Notes: a model not told the origin generated them from the sequence alone. Positions 38,749 through 49,043 are shown, counted from the stretch's first letter. The stretch: DNA of 64,000 nt from Azonexaceae bacterium (GCA_013335535.1 JAAXVL010000002.1:124001-188000); one strand, 5' to 3'. Made by a program: numbers and translations.

Positions 38749-41700
38749 TCAGAACGGCATCGCCAGCTTGATGCCAATCGCGTTCGTGACACTGTTTGCC
38801 GAGAACTGAGCGTTGTACTCAAGTCTTACCGTTGCTCCACTCTTGCGCAGGATATCGATGCCGAGTGCCAGGTCACCGTAAGTTCGGTCGCTCCGGCTAA
38901 CGACGGTGAAGGGCTCGATTCCCGCCGGCGCGCCTTCCAGGCTGGCCGTGATATGCCGCTCGTTGCTACCCAGGAAATGGGTGGCGCCAACGCGTATGAA
39001 GTGGCGCAGCAGCGTTCCTTCATCGCCAATGCCGGACTCGCCGCCGAACTCCACGGCTGGCTGGAGAGAGACGAAGGTGTCTTGTTCTTTGGCAACATTC
39101 AGGTTGGCACCGCCAGCTCCGCTCTCGATGTAGCCGTTACGTGTCACGTAGGAAACGCCCAAACCGAGCATCGGACGAACATAGGCAGAGTCGCTGCTCA
39201 TGATGTCGTGGCTGATCCTGCCTTGGAGAGAGGCCGACCACAGATCCTGTTTGCTGCTGGCATGGACGTCGGGTGAGACGATATCGACCAGTCGCAGTGT
39301 ATTGAAATGCCCATAGCCAGCGCTCAGGGAGGCAGAAACGCGGGTTGCGCCATCACGATGCTTCAGGATCAAGCCGCCCTCAAAGCGTTCCCCATCAATG
39401 TTGGAATAGATCGAGTTGAGCATCGACTTCTGATAGGACAGTCCAAAGCCGAGATGGAGATCAGGGCGGATGGCCTTTTGCAGGCCACCGGCCAACGTCA
39501 ATGCATCCTGCTTGAAGCCGGCGTTCAGGTCGGTTCTTTCCTGATCGCGAATGCTGCCACTGAGGCGGAACCAACTGCATTCACCTTCGCGAACGAAGCG
39601 GTAGTCGCCTTCGTATTGCCGGCAGCTGTGCATGGCGTCGTTGAACCCAAGGCTGGCTGCCACTGCTGTGCCAGCCTGATTGCCGAGAGCCCCCGGGCCA
39701 AGCTTTTCATAGGCGGTACGCAGACTGGCCTCGCCCGGTAGATTGACCAACGCGGCGATAACAGGGGCAATGCCGGCTGAACCGCCCGCCATCTGTATGG
39801 CGTTGAGATGGGCACCGATTTGTCGTGCGTTTAAGCCCAGGCTGGGTGGCGAAAAGTCCACACGGCTGGACACGGCGATTTCGTTGCTGCTCGGATAGAC
39901 CAACGCATAGGTCACGATGGGGGATGAAGGTGCGATCAGCGTCAGGTTGTTTGGCGTGGTGCCGGCGCCAGCCGAAAGAATGACACTTTGGCTGTGACCG
40001 ATTTGCGTGGCGCCGGTGTCAATCGCGGTCACGCGAATGCTGCCGCCGACTTGGGCGCTGCCTGATACCGCAAGATGATCACTGCTTCTGCCGGCCAGAC
40101 TCAGGTCGACGTTGTAGGACCCGCCAGCGTTCTGAATAAGATTGCCCGTTAGCGACGTGCGTTGGGCCAGCAGGGAGCCACCGGGTGACAGAGTTCCATC
40201 GTTGATCAAGCTGCTACCGGTGCCGATAGTGATCGTAGTCAGCGAATTGAAGCTTGCGCTGGCGAGATTATTGATGGCGTTGCTGCCGCCGCCCAGATCG
40301 ACATTGCCGGTAATCGTGCCGGAGTTGTTCAAAATTTCCGAACCCGTGCCGCCGGTCAGTGCGCTTCCGCTCAAGGCGGAAATCGTCCCCTTGTTGGTGA
40401 TGACATTGTTGGCGCCGTTCAGGACCATCACGCCAACGCCTGACCCGCTGCCACCAGTGACCGACCCTGAATTGATATTGACGATCACATTGCCGTTGCC
40501 ACCAGCCCCGAGGCTTTGCGCCACTATGCCGTGGGCGTTTTCGCCGCCGATACTGATGCGGCCGCTGGTATCCACCGTCACACTCTGCGCCAATCCGCCA
40601 TAGGTGACACCGCTCAGTGTGCCGGCCGTGCCGGCTATGCTCTGGGCGATGATGCCATGCGCCGTCGAACCGGTGGTTTCGATGTCGCCCGCATGGTTGA
40701 CCGTAACCGTGCCGCTCGATCCCATACCGCCAGCGCTGCCGGCAAAGCCGAAACCGATGCCAATGCCGCCGCCGAGGCCGCCACCGCCACCGATGCTTTG
40801 CGCCAGGATACCAATGGCGCCAGTGCCTTCAGTCCTGATCTTGCCCGTGGTGTTGACGATCACGGCATTGCCGTCGCCGCCATTCCCGCCGCCGCGAGCC
40901 CAGGCGAAGTTCATTTGGCCAAAGGTATCGATACCGCGGTCAATGTTGCCTCCGTATCCGCCGCCGCCACCGATGCTTTGCGCCAAGATGCCATGGGCGG
41001 CAACACCGCTGGTAGTAATGTCGCCGACCAGCTTTATTTCGACTTCGCCGCCGTTTCCTGCCGCGCCGCCACGGCCGCCGATGCCGATTTCTCCATCACC
41101 GCCGACGGCTCCCGTGCCCCCCAGGCCGCCGCCGCCGCCGATGCTTTGCGCCACGATAGCAATTGAGCCTCCTCCGGTCGTCGTGATGCTGCCGGTGTTC
41201 TCGACATAGACCCTCTGGCCGCTGCCACTGGCACCGCCCGAGCCGCCGACCGTGAAATGGATATCGCCTTCATCTTGCACGGGTAACAGGTCGAGATACT
41301 GCTCATATTGTTCGGAAACTCCGAAGTCCTTCCAGTCTAGGCCGTGGTAACCCCCGCCGCCTATCCCGCCGCCGCCGCCGATGCTCTGCGCCAGAATGCC
41401 GTAGGCGTCAGCGCCGTGCGTGGCGATACGGTCGAAGTTGAAAATGCTGACCGTGCTCGCATTTGCAGCGCTGCCGCCTTTCCCTCCGACGCTCAAGGTC
41501 GCGCCGACACTGATGCTCATCGGATCGGGTGGCTCGGGTTGGTCAGGTAGCCAGTTCGAAGGGTCGATGCTGAGAATCATCGAGCGGGCGTCACCGCCCG
41601 TGCCGCCACCGCCGCCGATGCTCTGGGCAAAGATGCCATGTGCACCGATGCCGAAAGTTTCGATGGTCTTGTGGTTGCTGACGCTCACCGCACCGCCGCT

Positions 41701-44700
41701 CTGGCCACTGCCACCGCTGCCGCCGATGGCCATGGCGAAGTCGACCTTGACCTCGAGTTGCTTGCTGGCTTCTTCGTCGCTGGGACCCTCTGGCATCGAT
41801 ATGTTCGCCGTCGCCGCGATGCTCTTGCCTCCATCCCCGCCACCGCCGCCGATGCTTTGGGCAAAGATGCCGTAAGAGAAATCACCATGGGTCTTGATTG
41901 CGCCCTGGTTGTCGACATTGACGGTACCGCCGGTGCCGCCGGTGCCGCCGGAACCACCCAGCGTGAGGGCGATATTGACGCTACCGGTCGGGTATTCATC
42001 TGGGATCGGGATCAGGCTGCTGAAATTCGCCATTACCGCGCCACTCGAGCCACCGGTGCCGCCGCCACCGCCAATGCTCTGGGCCTTGATACCGTTCGCG
42101 TATTCGCCCTGTGTCTCGATCTCGCCTGTATTAGTGACCGTTACCGTGCCGCCATACTTGCCGCTGCCACCATCCCCGCCCATGCTCAGTGACAGGCCGC
42201 CAAAGGCACTAACGCCGCCGGTGATGCTCAGGCCACCGGCGCCGCCGCCGCCGCCGATGCTCTGGGCAAAAATACCGTGGCTCTGGTTGCCGCTGGTGTT
42301 GATGGTGCTGCCGGAATAGACGTCGACCTCGCCGCCATAGCCGCCGCTGCCACCGTTTCGGCCGAAGCCGAAATCCATCGCGGCCGGCCCGAAAAGTGAT
42401 CCGGAGATTGTCGTTCCGGCTGCTCCACCACTACCACCGATGCTCTGGGCCAGAATGCCGTGCGAGCGTTCGCCGATAGTCGTTAAAGTCCCGCCAGTCG
42501 TGGTGCCCAAAGTGCCGATACTCACGGTATTGCCGTGGCTTCCGCCGCCACCTTCGCCGCCGATGGCCAGGTTCAGGCTGGCGCCGCCGACGCTGCCCGA
42601 AATGCTGAAACCACCGGCACCGCCGCTACCGCCGATGCTTTGAGCGAGAATCGCATGGGCATCTGCCTTCTCTGTGGTGATGTTGCTGGCCGTCTGGACC
42701 GAAACGATGCCGCCATGATTGCCGGTGCCGCCGGTGCCGCCCAGCGAGATGTTGGCGGTGGTGCCGCCGCCGATACTGCCGCTGATGGCGAAACCGCCCT
42801 CGCCACCGGCGCCGCCGATACTCTGCGCCACGACGCCATGCGAAGCGATGCCATAGGTGTGGATTGAGCCACTGATCGGATCATCGACGGTGCCGACATA
42901 AACATCCTTGCCTACGCCGCCGCCGCCGCCCGTGCCACCGAGAGAAAGCCGCAGGCCGCTGCCGCCGATTGCACCGGAAATGGCGAAACCACCGGAACCA
43001 CCACCGCCGCCGACGCTCTGGGCGAATATCCCGTAGGCGTTGGCACCGTTGGTAGTGATCTCGCCCGCCATATTTACTGTCACGTCGTCTGCCGCGCCGC
43101 CGCCGGCCCCCTTGCCGCCAATACTGACCTGGACACCGCTTCCGGCGCCAGCGGCGATGGCAAAACCACCATTGCCGCCACCACCGCCGATGCTCTGGGC
43201 GAAAACGGCATGCGAGCGTTCGCCATCGGTCGTTATCTTGCTGCTTTCCTCCAGGGTGACATTGACCGTCTTGCTATCGCCGCCGTCGCCACCGGCGCCG
43301 CCAATGGCTACGGCGATGTTGCTGCCGCTGATCGCACTGCCTCCCGTACCGCCACCGCCGCCGATGCTTTGAGCAAAGATGCCGTACGAGTCATTCGTAT
43401 GGGTGTGCAACGTGCCGCTGTTGGTCACGTTGACAACATCGGCGTTGCCGCCACCGCCACCCTTGCCGCCAATCGTGATCAGGCCGGCCGAACTGCCGCC
43501 GTCACCACCGCCGCCGCCGATGCTTTGGGCGAAGATGGCATGCGACTGGACGCCGTAAGTGTTGATCGTGCCGCGGTTGATGACGTCAACCTGCCCGCCG
43601 TCACTCGTGCCGCTGCCATTGCCACCGATGCCGACCAGGCCTGAAACGCCACCGCCGTCGCCGCCGCCGCCACCAACGCTTTGGGCGAAGATGCCGTGAG
43701 AGTAGGCGGCATGGTTCAGCGCGGTGGTCGCGTTACCGGTCGTGATGCTGCCGTCGTTCTCGACACGGACCTGCTTGCCGGCACCGCCGGACGCACCATC
43801 GCCGCCAAGACTGGCAAACAGGGCGAATTCGCCGCCGCCGCTGCCACCACCACCGCCGATGCTTTGTGCCAGAATGCCGTGGCTGTAGAGATTGTTGGTC
43901 GTCACAATGCCGCTGGCCAGGTTGTTGACGGTGACCATTCCGCCGTCGCCGCCGGGCGAGCCGCTGGCGCCATAGGACCAGAAAAGAGCCCAGCTGGTGC
44001 CGCCGGTGCCGCCAAAACCGCCAACGCTTTGTCCGTACAGCCCATAGGCATGACTGCCGCTGGTGCTGATGCTACCAGCGCTGCGTAACACGACTGTATT
44101 CCCGACGCCGGCAATGCCACCGACCCCGGAATCGCCGGAAGAACCACCGTTGCCACCGATACCGCCATTGCCGCCCAGGCTTTTGGCCCAGATGCCATGC
44201 GCCAGTTCGCCCGTCGTCGTGACGTTCCAGCTGCCATCTACGGTCACCAAGCCACCTTTGCCGCCCGAGCCACCATTTGCGCCATCCATGGCGCCATTGG
44301 CGGTGCCGCCACCGCCGCCATACCCACCGACACTGATTGCAATGATGCCGCTTGCGTTTTTCCCGGCGGTGGTGATGTTGGCGTCGCCGGTTACGTTGAT
44401 GCTTCCGCCGATGCCTCCGTTGCCGCCCGGTTGGCCATAACGGACGGCGCTATCGCCGCCGCCGTGCCCACCGGGGCCGCCATCGCTCATGGCAACGATG
44501 CCGCCCGATTTCTCGTTCGTGGTCATGATCGTGCCGCTGGCGCTTACGTTGACGTCGCCCGCGGCGCTACCGTTGGAGCCGGCGCCTGCCGAGTGACTGA
44601 TGTTCCCATCCCGGCCGGCAACGCCGGCGCCCCCCTGACTGTAGGCATAGATGCCATGTGCTGAGCTGCCGGTCGTCTTCAGCCAGCCATCGCTGACAAT

Positions 44701-45801
44701 GTTCACGCTGTTACCCGCTCCGCCGGATTCTGCCCTGCTCAGCAAGCCAGTCACATAGGCCTTGAGGTCGGGAAAAATGGTGGGCGTTCCTGTCGCCGAG
44801 GGTTTTTCGCTGAGACCGAAAGTGTCGAATGCGGCTTCGGCGCTTTGCACGACGGCGCCGCTACCGTTGCGTTGAACCGTGACAAGGAGCAATCCGTTGT
44901 CCGATTGCTTGTTGCCGGCACGATCACCTTCAATGCTGTAATTGACGCCAATGTGCAGCGCGCCGGTCAGCGTATTGTGTGCGGCAAGTTCATCGGCGCT
45001 ATATGTGACCTCATAGCGGCCATCCTGATAAATCTTGATGGTGCCGTGGAGGATCGGGTTATTGCTGCTGTCGCGCAGCACATTCCCGTTGGCATCAAGA
45101 AGGTAGCCGCGCACCTGAACGCTGCCCCCGGTGAACGCCACCTCGGTACCGCTGGCATTCAGAACGTGGGTGACGGTGAATGAAAAGCCGGATTCGCTGA
45201 AGTTGCGCAAGGTGTTGAGCAGCGTTTCCGAATAGCCCGGGCCGCTGCTATAGCCGGCAATGGCATGGGCGCCAATGCCAGTTGTCAGAATGCCGGGTGA
45301 CAGGGAGCTCGGATCGGATGTGTCCGGAGGCAAGATGGGGCTATATGAGGTAATCCGAACCTCGCCTCCGGCAACGGCCGAATTTACGCCGATCAATGGA
45401 ACGTTCAGGAAGAGGTCGACGGGGGGCGGGGTGCTCGAAATGCCACGCGATGAACCGAGGATTCCCACCGCATCATTGCCGTGAGTCGAGATGGAAACGC
45501 GTTTCGCAACATCACCGCTGGTTATCCAGACGTTTTGCCCGTTGCTGCTGCTCAGGTTGATTCCAGGCGTGCCACTGCTCGCAGGGGCGATCGCCCGATC
45601 CAGATTCTGGACATTCAACTCACTGGGCGGCGTGCTTGAAATATTGATGCCTTGCGATTGGTTCCCTTCGCACGTGGTGGTGAAACCACTGATGTCGGTC
45701 GTGCAACCGTCGGGAGCGGCGATGGCAACTGGAACGAAGGCCGTCGAAATTGCCATGGCAATGAGCCGCTTGTTCGAGCGGGCGAAAGAACGAGGCTTCA
45801 T
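38749..45801 (-). CDS. Giant glycine-rich autotransporter adhesin
   Basis: A 2,350-residue type Va autotransporter. It has a basic extended signal region (MKPRSFARSNKRLIAMAIST...AIA), an N-terminal stretch with a Cys pair (CTTDISGFTTTC), then a passenger of about two dozen imperfect units, each about 45-70 residues, built around HGI[FL]AQSIGGGGGxGG and alternating with VxVxNxGxIxT strands, as expected for a parallel beta-helix. The last 270 or so residues form the beta-barrel translocator, ending IGIKLAMPF with the terminal Phe needed by the BAM machinery. GGGAGATGTC precedes the ATG. The gene is monocistronic after a 424-bp AT-richer region. Cell adhesion or biofilm formation is likely by family; the receptor is unknown. 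Confidence 0.92.
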   Translation of the reverse strand: MKPRSFARSNKRLIAMAISTAFVPVAIAAPDGCTTDISGFTTTCEGNQSQGINISSTPPSELNVQNLDRAIAPASSGTPGINLSSSNGQNVWITSGDVAKRVSISTHGNDAVGILGSSRGISSTPPPVDLFLNVPLIGVNSAVAGGEVRITSYSPILPPDTSDPSSLSPGILTTGIGAHAIAGYSSGPGYSETLLNTLRNFSESGFSFTVTHVLNASGTEVAFTGGSVQVRGYLLDANGNVLRDSSNNPILHGTIKIYQDGRYEVTYSADELAAHNTLTGALHIGVNYSIEGDRAGNKQSDNGLLLVTVQRNGSGAVVQSAEAAFDTFGLSEKPSATGTPTIFPDLKAYVTGLLSRAESGGAGNSVNIVSDGWLKTTGSSAHGIYAYSQGGAGVAGRDGNISHSAGAGSNGSAAGDVNVSASGTIMTTNEKSGGIVAMSDGGPGGHGGGDSAVRYGQPGGNGGIGGSINVTGDANITTAGKNASGIIAISVGGYGGGGGTANGAMDGANGGSGGKGGLVTVDGSWNVTTTGELAHGIWAKSLGGNGGIGGNGGSSGDSGVGGIAGVGNTVVLRSAGSISTSGSHAYGLYGQSVGGFGGTGGTSWALFWSYGASGSPGGDGGMVTVNNLASGIVTTNNLYSHGILAQSIGGGGGSGGGEFALFASLGGDGASGGAGKQVRVENDGSITTGNATTALNHAAYSHGIFAQSVGGGGGDGGGVSGLVGIGGNGSGTSDGGQVDVINRGTINTYGVQSHAIFAQSIGGGGGDGGSSAGLITIGGKGGGGGNADVVNVTNSGTLHTHTNDSYGIFAQSIGGGGGTGGSAISGSNIAVAIGGAGGDGGDSKTVNVTLEESSKITTDGERSHAVFAQSIGGGGGNGGFAIAAGAGSGVQVSIGGKGAGGGAADDVTVNMAGEITTNGANAYGIFAQSVGGGGGSGGFAISGAIGGSGLRLSLGGTGGGGGVGKDVYVGTVDDPISGSIHTYGIASHGVVAQSIGGAGGEGGFAISGSIGGGTTANISLGGTGGTGNHGGIVSVQTASNITTEKADAHAILAQSIGGSGGAGGFSISGSVGGASLNLAIGGEGGGGSHGNTVSIGTLGTTTGGTLTTIGERSHGILAQSIGGSGGAAGTTISGSLFGPAAMDFGFGRNGGSGGYGGEVDVYSGSTINTSGNQSHGIFAQSIGGGGGAGGLSITGGVSAFGGLSLSMGGDGGSGKYGGTVTVTNTGEIETQGEYANGIKAQSIGGGGGTGGSSGAVMANFSSLIPIPDEYPTGSVNIALTLGGSGGTGGTGGTVNVDNQGAIKTHGDFSYGIFAQSIGGGGGDGGKSIAATANISMPEGPSDEEASKQLEVKVDFAMAIGGSGGSGQSGGAVSVSNHKTIETFGIGAHGIFAQSIGGGGGTGGDARSMILSIDPSNWLPDQPEPPDPMSISVGATLSVGGKGGSAANASTVSIFNFDRIATHGADAYGILAQSIGGGGGIGGGGYHGLDWKDFGVSEQYEQYLDLLPVQDEGDIHFTVGGSGGASGSGQRVYVENTGSITTTGGGSIAIVAQSIGGGGGLGGTGAVGGDGEIGIGGRGGAAGNGGEVEIKLVGDITTSGVAAHGILAQSIGGGGGYGGNIDRGIDTFGQMNFAWARGGGNGGDGNAVIVNTTGKIRTEGTGAIGILAQSIGGGGGLGGGIGIGFGFAGSAGGMGSSGTVTVNHAGDIETTGSTAHGIIAQSIAGTAGTLSGVTYGGLAQSVTVDTSGRISIGGENAHGIVAQSLGAGGNGNVIVNINSGSVTGGSGSGVGVMVLNGANNVITNKGTISALSGSALTGGTGSEILNNSGTITGNVDLGGGSNAINNLASASFNSLTTITIGTGSSLINDGTLSPGGSLLAQRTSLTGNLIQNAGGSYNVDLSLAGRSSDHLAVSGSAQVGGSIRVTAIDTGATQIGHSQSVILSAGAGTTPNNLTLIAPSSPIVTYALVYPSSNEIAVSSRVDFSPPSLGLNARQIGAHLNAIQMAGGSAGIAPVIAALVNLPGEASLRTAYEKLGPGALGNQAGTAVAASLGFNDAMHSCRQYEGDYRFVREGECSWFRLSGSIRDQERTDLNAGFKQDALTLAGGLQKAIRPDLHLGFGLSYQKSMLNSIYSNIDGERFEGGLILKHRDGATRVSASLSAGYGHFNTLRLVDIVSPDVHASSKQDLWSASLQGRISHDIMSSDSAYVRPMLGLGVSYVTRNGYIESGAGGANLNVAKEQDTFVSLQPAVEFGGESGIGDEGTLLRHFIRVGATHFLGSNERHITASLEGAPAGIEPFTVVSRSDRTYGDLALGIDILRKSGATVRLEYNAQFSANSVTNAIGIKLAMPF
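38749..45801 (-). repeat. Tandem AQSIGGGGG-coding repeats within the autotransporter gene
   Basis: The DNA of the passenger, roughly 40480-44560, contains a recurring near-identical stretch (on the plus strand, CCGCCGCCGATGCTTTGxGC and variants) about every 150-220 bp. Such repeats are prone to unequal recombination, so passenger length may differ between strains and assemblies. Confidence 0.8.
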
Positions 45802-45847
45802 GACATCTCCCTGATCCGGCTATGCGCTGGTTTTATTTGTATCTACT

Positions 45848-45863
45848 CTGAATATAGATTCAG
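45848..45863. other. Inverted repeat upstream of the autotransporter gene
   Basis: CTGAAT-ATAG-ATTCAG, 47 bp before the autotransporter ATG. It could be an operator or a 5'-leader hairpin; nothing else in the sequence decides between them. Confidence 0.35.
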
Positions 45864-45978
45864 CATTCCAAAAAAACAGGGGGAAATCAGTGGAAATTAT
45901 TGCGCTGCAATGGTTTTTGGGTTTATGGACTATTTGGTGTAGGGGCGGGTTTGGGCGCTCGGTGCTGATCTTTTTAAT

Positions 45979-46013
45979 ATATTTAAAAGATTGCTCGAGG
46001 GCTTCGAGCAATC
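45979..46013 (-). terminator. Probable terminator of the Crp-type regulator gene
   Basis: On the minus strand GATTGCTCGA (46013-46004) and TCGAGCAATC (45998-45989) form a perfect 10-bp stem with a 5-nt loop, followed by TTTTAAATATAT. It lies 213 bp beyond the regulator stop. The rest of 45802-46225 is AT-richer than its surroundings and contains no convincing gene. Confidence 0.65.
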
Positions 46014-46186
46014 AGATGCAGCCTCGTCGGCCAAGCGAGATTTTGGTCGGCGGTAGTCGGTTTTCGCTGGAAGCTTAGCTGTCCAGCCCAGCGCAAACAG
46101 CGTGTTGTTTGAGCAATGGGGGGGCGGTGCAAGACCTTGGCGAAGAGTTCGCGCTATTGCCCGAGGCCCTGGGGCCATCGACAACG

Positions 46187-46222
46187 ATTTTGATTTTGAC
46201 TGTTTTTTCCGGTTGACCGTGG
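46187..46222 (-). repeat. Dispersed 36-bp element, copy 7
   Basis: Minus strand: CCACGGTCAACCGGAAAAAA then CAGTCAAAATCAAAAT. It begins 3 bp after the stop codon of the Crp-type regulator. Confidence 0.85.
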
Positions 46223-46225
46223 AAA

Positions 46226-46900
46226 TCAGTCGCCAAAACTGCGCAGGCCGTCCAGATCGAGAATGTTGATGCCGCCGTACTCGCTACGTACCAGCCCGGC
46301 GTCTTCGAGCACCTTGAGCGCCTGGTTGGCGCGCTGGCGGGAAACGCCGGCCAGGTAGCCGAGTTCTTCCTGCGAAATTTGCAGCAAGCGGTTGGTGCCG
46401 GGGTAGAGCACGGGGTTGAACAGGGCGGCCAGGCCGCGGGCGATGCGGGCGTCGGTATCGAGCATGCGCTCGTTTTCGATCATGCCGATGAACTGCCCGA
46501 GGCGTTCGTTGAGCTGGGCGATCATGTAGCGGTTGAACGGGATGCTGTGGTCGAGCAGCCACAGGAAGGTGGCGCGGCTCATGAAGGCGACGCGCGTTTC
46601 GCGGATGGCCATGACGTCGTAGCGACGCGGCTCGCTCTTGAGCAGGGAGCCTTCGCCGAACCAGCCGCCGGTGCTGATGCCGGTCAGCGAGGTCGTCTTG
46701 CCGGTCGTCCAGTGGCTGGCCATCTTGCCCAGGCCATCGATGATGCCCATCCAGTAATCGACCGGCTCGCCCTTCATGCAGATGAAGGCACCTGGCGCAA
46801 AGCTGCGCTCGAAGGTGCCGGCCAGTGCCTTGGCCATTTCCTCGGCGCTCAGTGCCGGGCCCCAGACGGAGGTGCGAAGGAGTTCTTCGGCGTTTTTCAA
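46226..46900 (-). CDS. Crp/Fnr-family transcriptional regulator
   Basis: A 224-residue Crp/Fnr regulator with an N-terminal cyclic-nucleotide-binding-type barrel (about 25-140; FAPGAFICMKGEPVDYWMGI, GGWFGEGSLLK) and a C-terminal HTH (ISQEELGYLAGVSRQRANQA, about 175-194). It has no N-terminal Fnr-type cysteine cluster, so it does not hold a 4Fe-4S centre. The start is TTG at 46900, eight bases after AGGAA; no suitable ATG exists nearby, and a longer frame to 47017 is unlikely. It is divergent from the acyl-CoA ligase/Liv operon and is the natural candidate to control it. The ligand is unknown. Confidence 0.88.
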   Translation of the reverse strand: MKNAEELLRTSVWGPALSAEEMAKALAGTFERSFAPGAFICMKGEPVDYWMGIIDGLGKMASHWTTGKTTSLTGISTGGWFGEGSLLKSEPRRYDVMAIRETRVAFMSRATFLWLLDHSIPFNRYMIAQLNERLGQFIGMIENERMLDTDARIARGLAALFNPVLYPGTNRLLQISQEELGYLAGVSRQRANQALKVLEDAGLVRSEYGGINILDLDGLRSFGD

Positions 46901-46930
46901 TTTATTTCCTGGATTGTCTGCCGGATGACA

Positions 46931-46936
46931 ATTATA
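46931..46936 (-). promoter_or_regulatory. -10 box of the Crp-type regulator gene
   Basis: A perfect TATAAT on the minus strand, 30 bp upstream of the TTG start. No good -35 is present at 16-18 bp, which suggests activator dependence. Confidence 0.5.
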
Positions 46937-46949
46937 CGGCGGGCTGATG

Positions 46950-46982
46950 CATACACTGAGCCGCAAAGTGAGTGACTGTATG
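46950..46982. promoter_or_regulatory. Widely spaced inverted repeat in the regulator/ligase divergent region
   Basis: CATACA (46950-46955) and TGTATG (46977-46982) lie 21 bp apart, centred upstream of the regulator -10 box. It is possibly a site for the Crp-type protein itself, but the arms are short. Confidence 0.25.
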
Positions 46983-47074
46983 GTGCTGCAAGGTCTGTGT
47001 AAGCCAGCCGTCCCCACAATGATTCAAACGAACGTTAGACCGCGAACGATGAGTCGCGGCGGAGGAGACTAAGA

Positions 47075-49042
47075 ATGCCCACGCAGGCGAATTACGCCGC
47101 GGTAGATGGTTTGCATACCTTCCCGCGGTTGCTGTTTCATCATGCGCGCGTCCGGCCGAATGCGCCGGCCATGCGCGAAAAGTATCTCGGTATCTGGCAG
47201 ACCTGGACTTGGGCCGACGTCGCCGATCGCGTGCGCGCTCTCGCTTGCGGCCTGGCATCGCTCGGCTTCAAGCGTGGCGACAACCTGGCCATCATCGGCG
47301 ACAACCGTCCGCACCTGTACATGATGATGAGCGCAGCCCAGTGTCTGGGTGGCGTGCCCGTGCCGCTTTACCAGGACGCCGTGGCCAACGAAATGCTCTT
47401 CGTGCTGCAGGATGCTGGCATCCGCTTCGTCGTTGTCGAGGATCAGGAGCAGGTCGACAAGATGCTGGAAGTCAGCGATCAGGTCGGCACCCTCGAGCAC
47501 ATCATCTATGACGATCCGCGCGGGATGCGCCATTACAATCAGCCCTTCCTGCACGACATCCACGAGCTCATGGAAATGGGCCGGATTCATGACCGGAACC
47601 ATTCGGATTTCCTGACAGCAGAAGTCGAGCAGGGGCATTACGACGACGTTTCCGTCATGCTCTACACCTCGGGCACCACCGGCAAGCCGAAAGGTGTCTG
47701 CCAGACGCACGCGGCCTTCATCGCCGCCGCTCAGGGCGGGGTCCAGGTCGACAAGCTGGGTGCCGATGGCGACATCCTGTCCTACCTGCCCATGGCCTGG
47801 GTTGGTGATCACCTCTTTTCCTACGCTCAGGCGCTGGTTGCCGGCTTCACCATCAACTGCCCCGAGTCTGGCGAAACCGTCATGTCCGACCTGCGCGAAA
47901 TCGGCCCGACCTGTTATTTCGCGCCGCCGCGCGTCTTCGAGAGCCTGCTGACCTCCGTCATGATCCGCATGGAAGACGCCGGCAAGATCAAACAAAAAAT
48001 GTTCCACCACTTCATGGCCGTAGCCAAGCGGTGTGGCGCCGATATTCTCGACGGCAAGTCGGTTGGCTTGGGCGACCGCGTCCAGTACTGGCTGGGTAAC
48101 CTGTTGATCTACGGTCCGCTGCGCAATGTGCTCGGCATGAGCCGGATCAAGGTTGCTTACACGGCCGGTGCCGCGATCGGGCCTGAGCTGTTCCGCTTCT
48201 ACCGCTCGATGGGCATCAACCTCAAGCAGTTCTACGGCCAGACCGAAACCTGCGCCTACGTCTGCCTGCAGCCGGATGGCCAGATCAAGTTTGATTCGGT
48301 CGGCCAGCCGGCACCGGGTGTCGAAATCAAGATCGCCGACAACGGCGAAGTGCTTGTCAAGGGGCCGATGCTGCTCAAGGAATACTACAAGCGCCCCGAT
48401 GCGACGGCCGAGTCGATCAACGCTGACGGCTACTTCATGACCGGCGATGCCGGCTTCCTCGACGAGGACGGCCACCTCAAGATCATCGATCGCGCCAAGG
48501 ACGTCGGCAAACTGTCGAACGGCGCGATGTTTGCGCCCAACTACATCGAGAACAAGCTCAAGTTCTTCCAGCACATCAAGGAAGTGGTCTGCTTTGGCCA
48601 CGACCGCGACATGGTCACCGCCTTCGTCAATATCGATGTCGGCGCGGTCGGCAACTGGGCCGAAAGGCGCGGTATTTCCTATGCTGGCTATACCGATCTG
48701 GCCAGCAAGCCGCAGGTGCTGGAACTGATCCGCGAATGCGTCGAGCAGATCAACGCCGACCTCGTGCACGACAGCATGGTCGCCGACTCGCAGATCCACC
48801 GCTTCCTAGTCCTGCACAAGGAACTCGATCCGGACGACGACGAACTGACCCGCACGCGCAAGGTGCGCCGCAATTTCGTCGCCGAAAAATACAAGGTGCT
48901 GATCGATGCGCTCTACGAGGGCAAGGCGAACCAGTACATCGAAACCGAGGTCAAGTTCGAGGATGGTCGGCGCGGCAAGGTTGCTGCCGACCTCAAGATC
49001 GTCGATGCCAAGACCTTCCCGATCGTGAAAAAGGCTGCCTGA
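47075..49042 (+). CDS. Long-chain-type acyl-CoA ligase (AMP-forming)
   Basis: A 655-residue AMP-binding ligase of the long-chain acyl-CoA synthetase class. YTSGTTGKPKG is near residues 196-206, YGQTETCAY near 390, and ADGYFMTGDAGFLDEDGHLK near 450. A GGAGGAG site precedes ATG 47075. It is the first gene of a six-gene series with Liv-type ABC transporter genes 2 bp downstream. The arrangement suggests that the transported compound, probably a fatty, dicarboxylic or aromatic acid rather than an amino acid, is activated to its CoA ester on entry. The substrate cannot be told from sequence alone. Confidence 0.9.
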   Translation: MPTQANYAAVDGLHTFPRLLFHHARVRPNAPAMREKYLGIWQTWTWADVADRVRALACGLASLGFKRGDNLAIIGDNRPHLYMMMSAAQCLGGVPVPLYQDAVANEMLFVLQDAGIRFVVVEDQEQVDKMLEVSDQVGTLEHIIYDDPRGMRHYNQPFLHDIHELMEMGRIHDRNHSDFLTAEVEQGHYDDVSVMLYTSGTTGKPKGVCQTHAAFIAAAQGGVQVDKLGADGDILSYLPMAWVGDHLFSYAQALVAGFTINCPESGETVMSDLREIGPTCYFAPPRVFESLLTSVMIRMEDAGKIKQKMFHHFMAVAKRCGADILDGKSVGLGDRVQYWLGNLLIYGPLRNVLGMSRIKVAYTAGAAIGPELFRFYRSMGINLKQFYGQTETCAYVCLQPDGQIKFDSVGQPAPGVEIKIADNGEVLVKGPMLLKEYYKRPDATAESINADGYFMTGDAGFLDEDGHLKIIDRAKDVGKLSNGAMFAPNYIENKLKFFQHIKEVVCFGHDRDMVTAFVNIDVGAVGNWAERRGISYAGYTDLASKPQVLELIRECVEQINADLVHDSMVADSQIHRFLVLHKELDPDDDELTRTRKVRRNFVAEKYKVLIDALYEGKANQYIETEVKFEDGRRGKVAADLKIVDAKTFPIVKKAA

Positions 49043-49043
49043 T

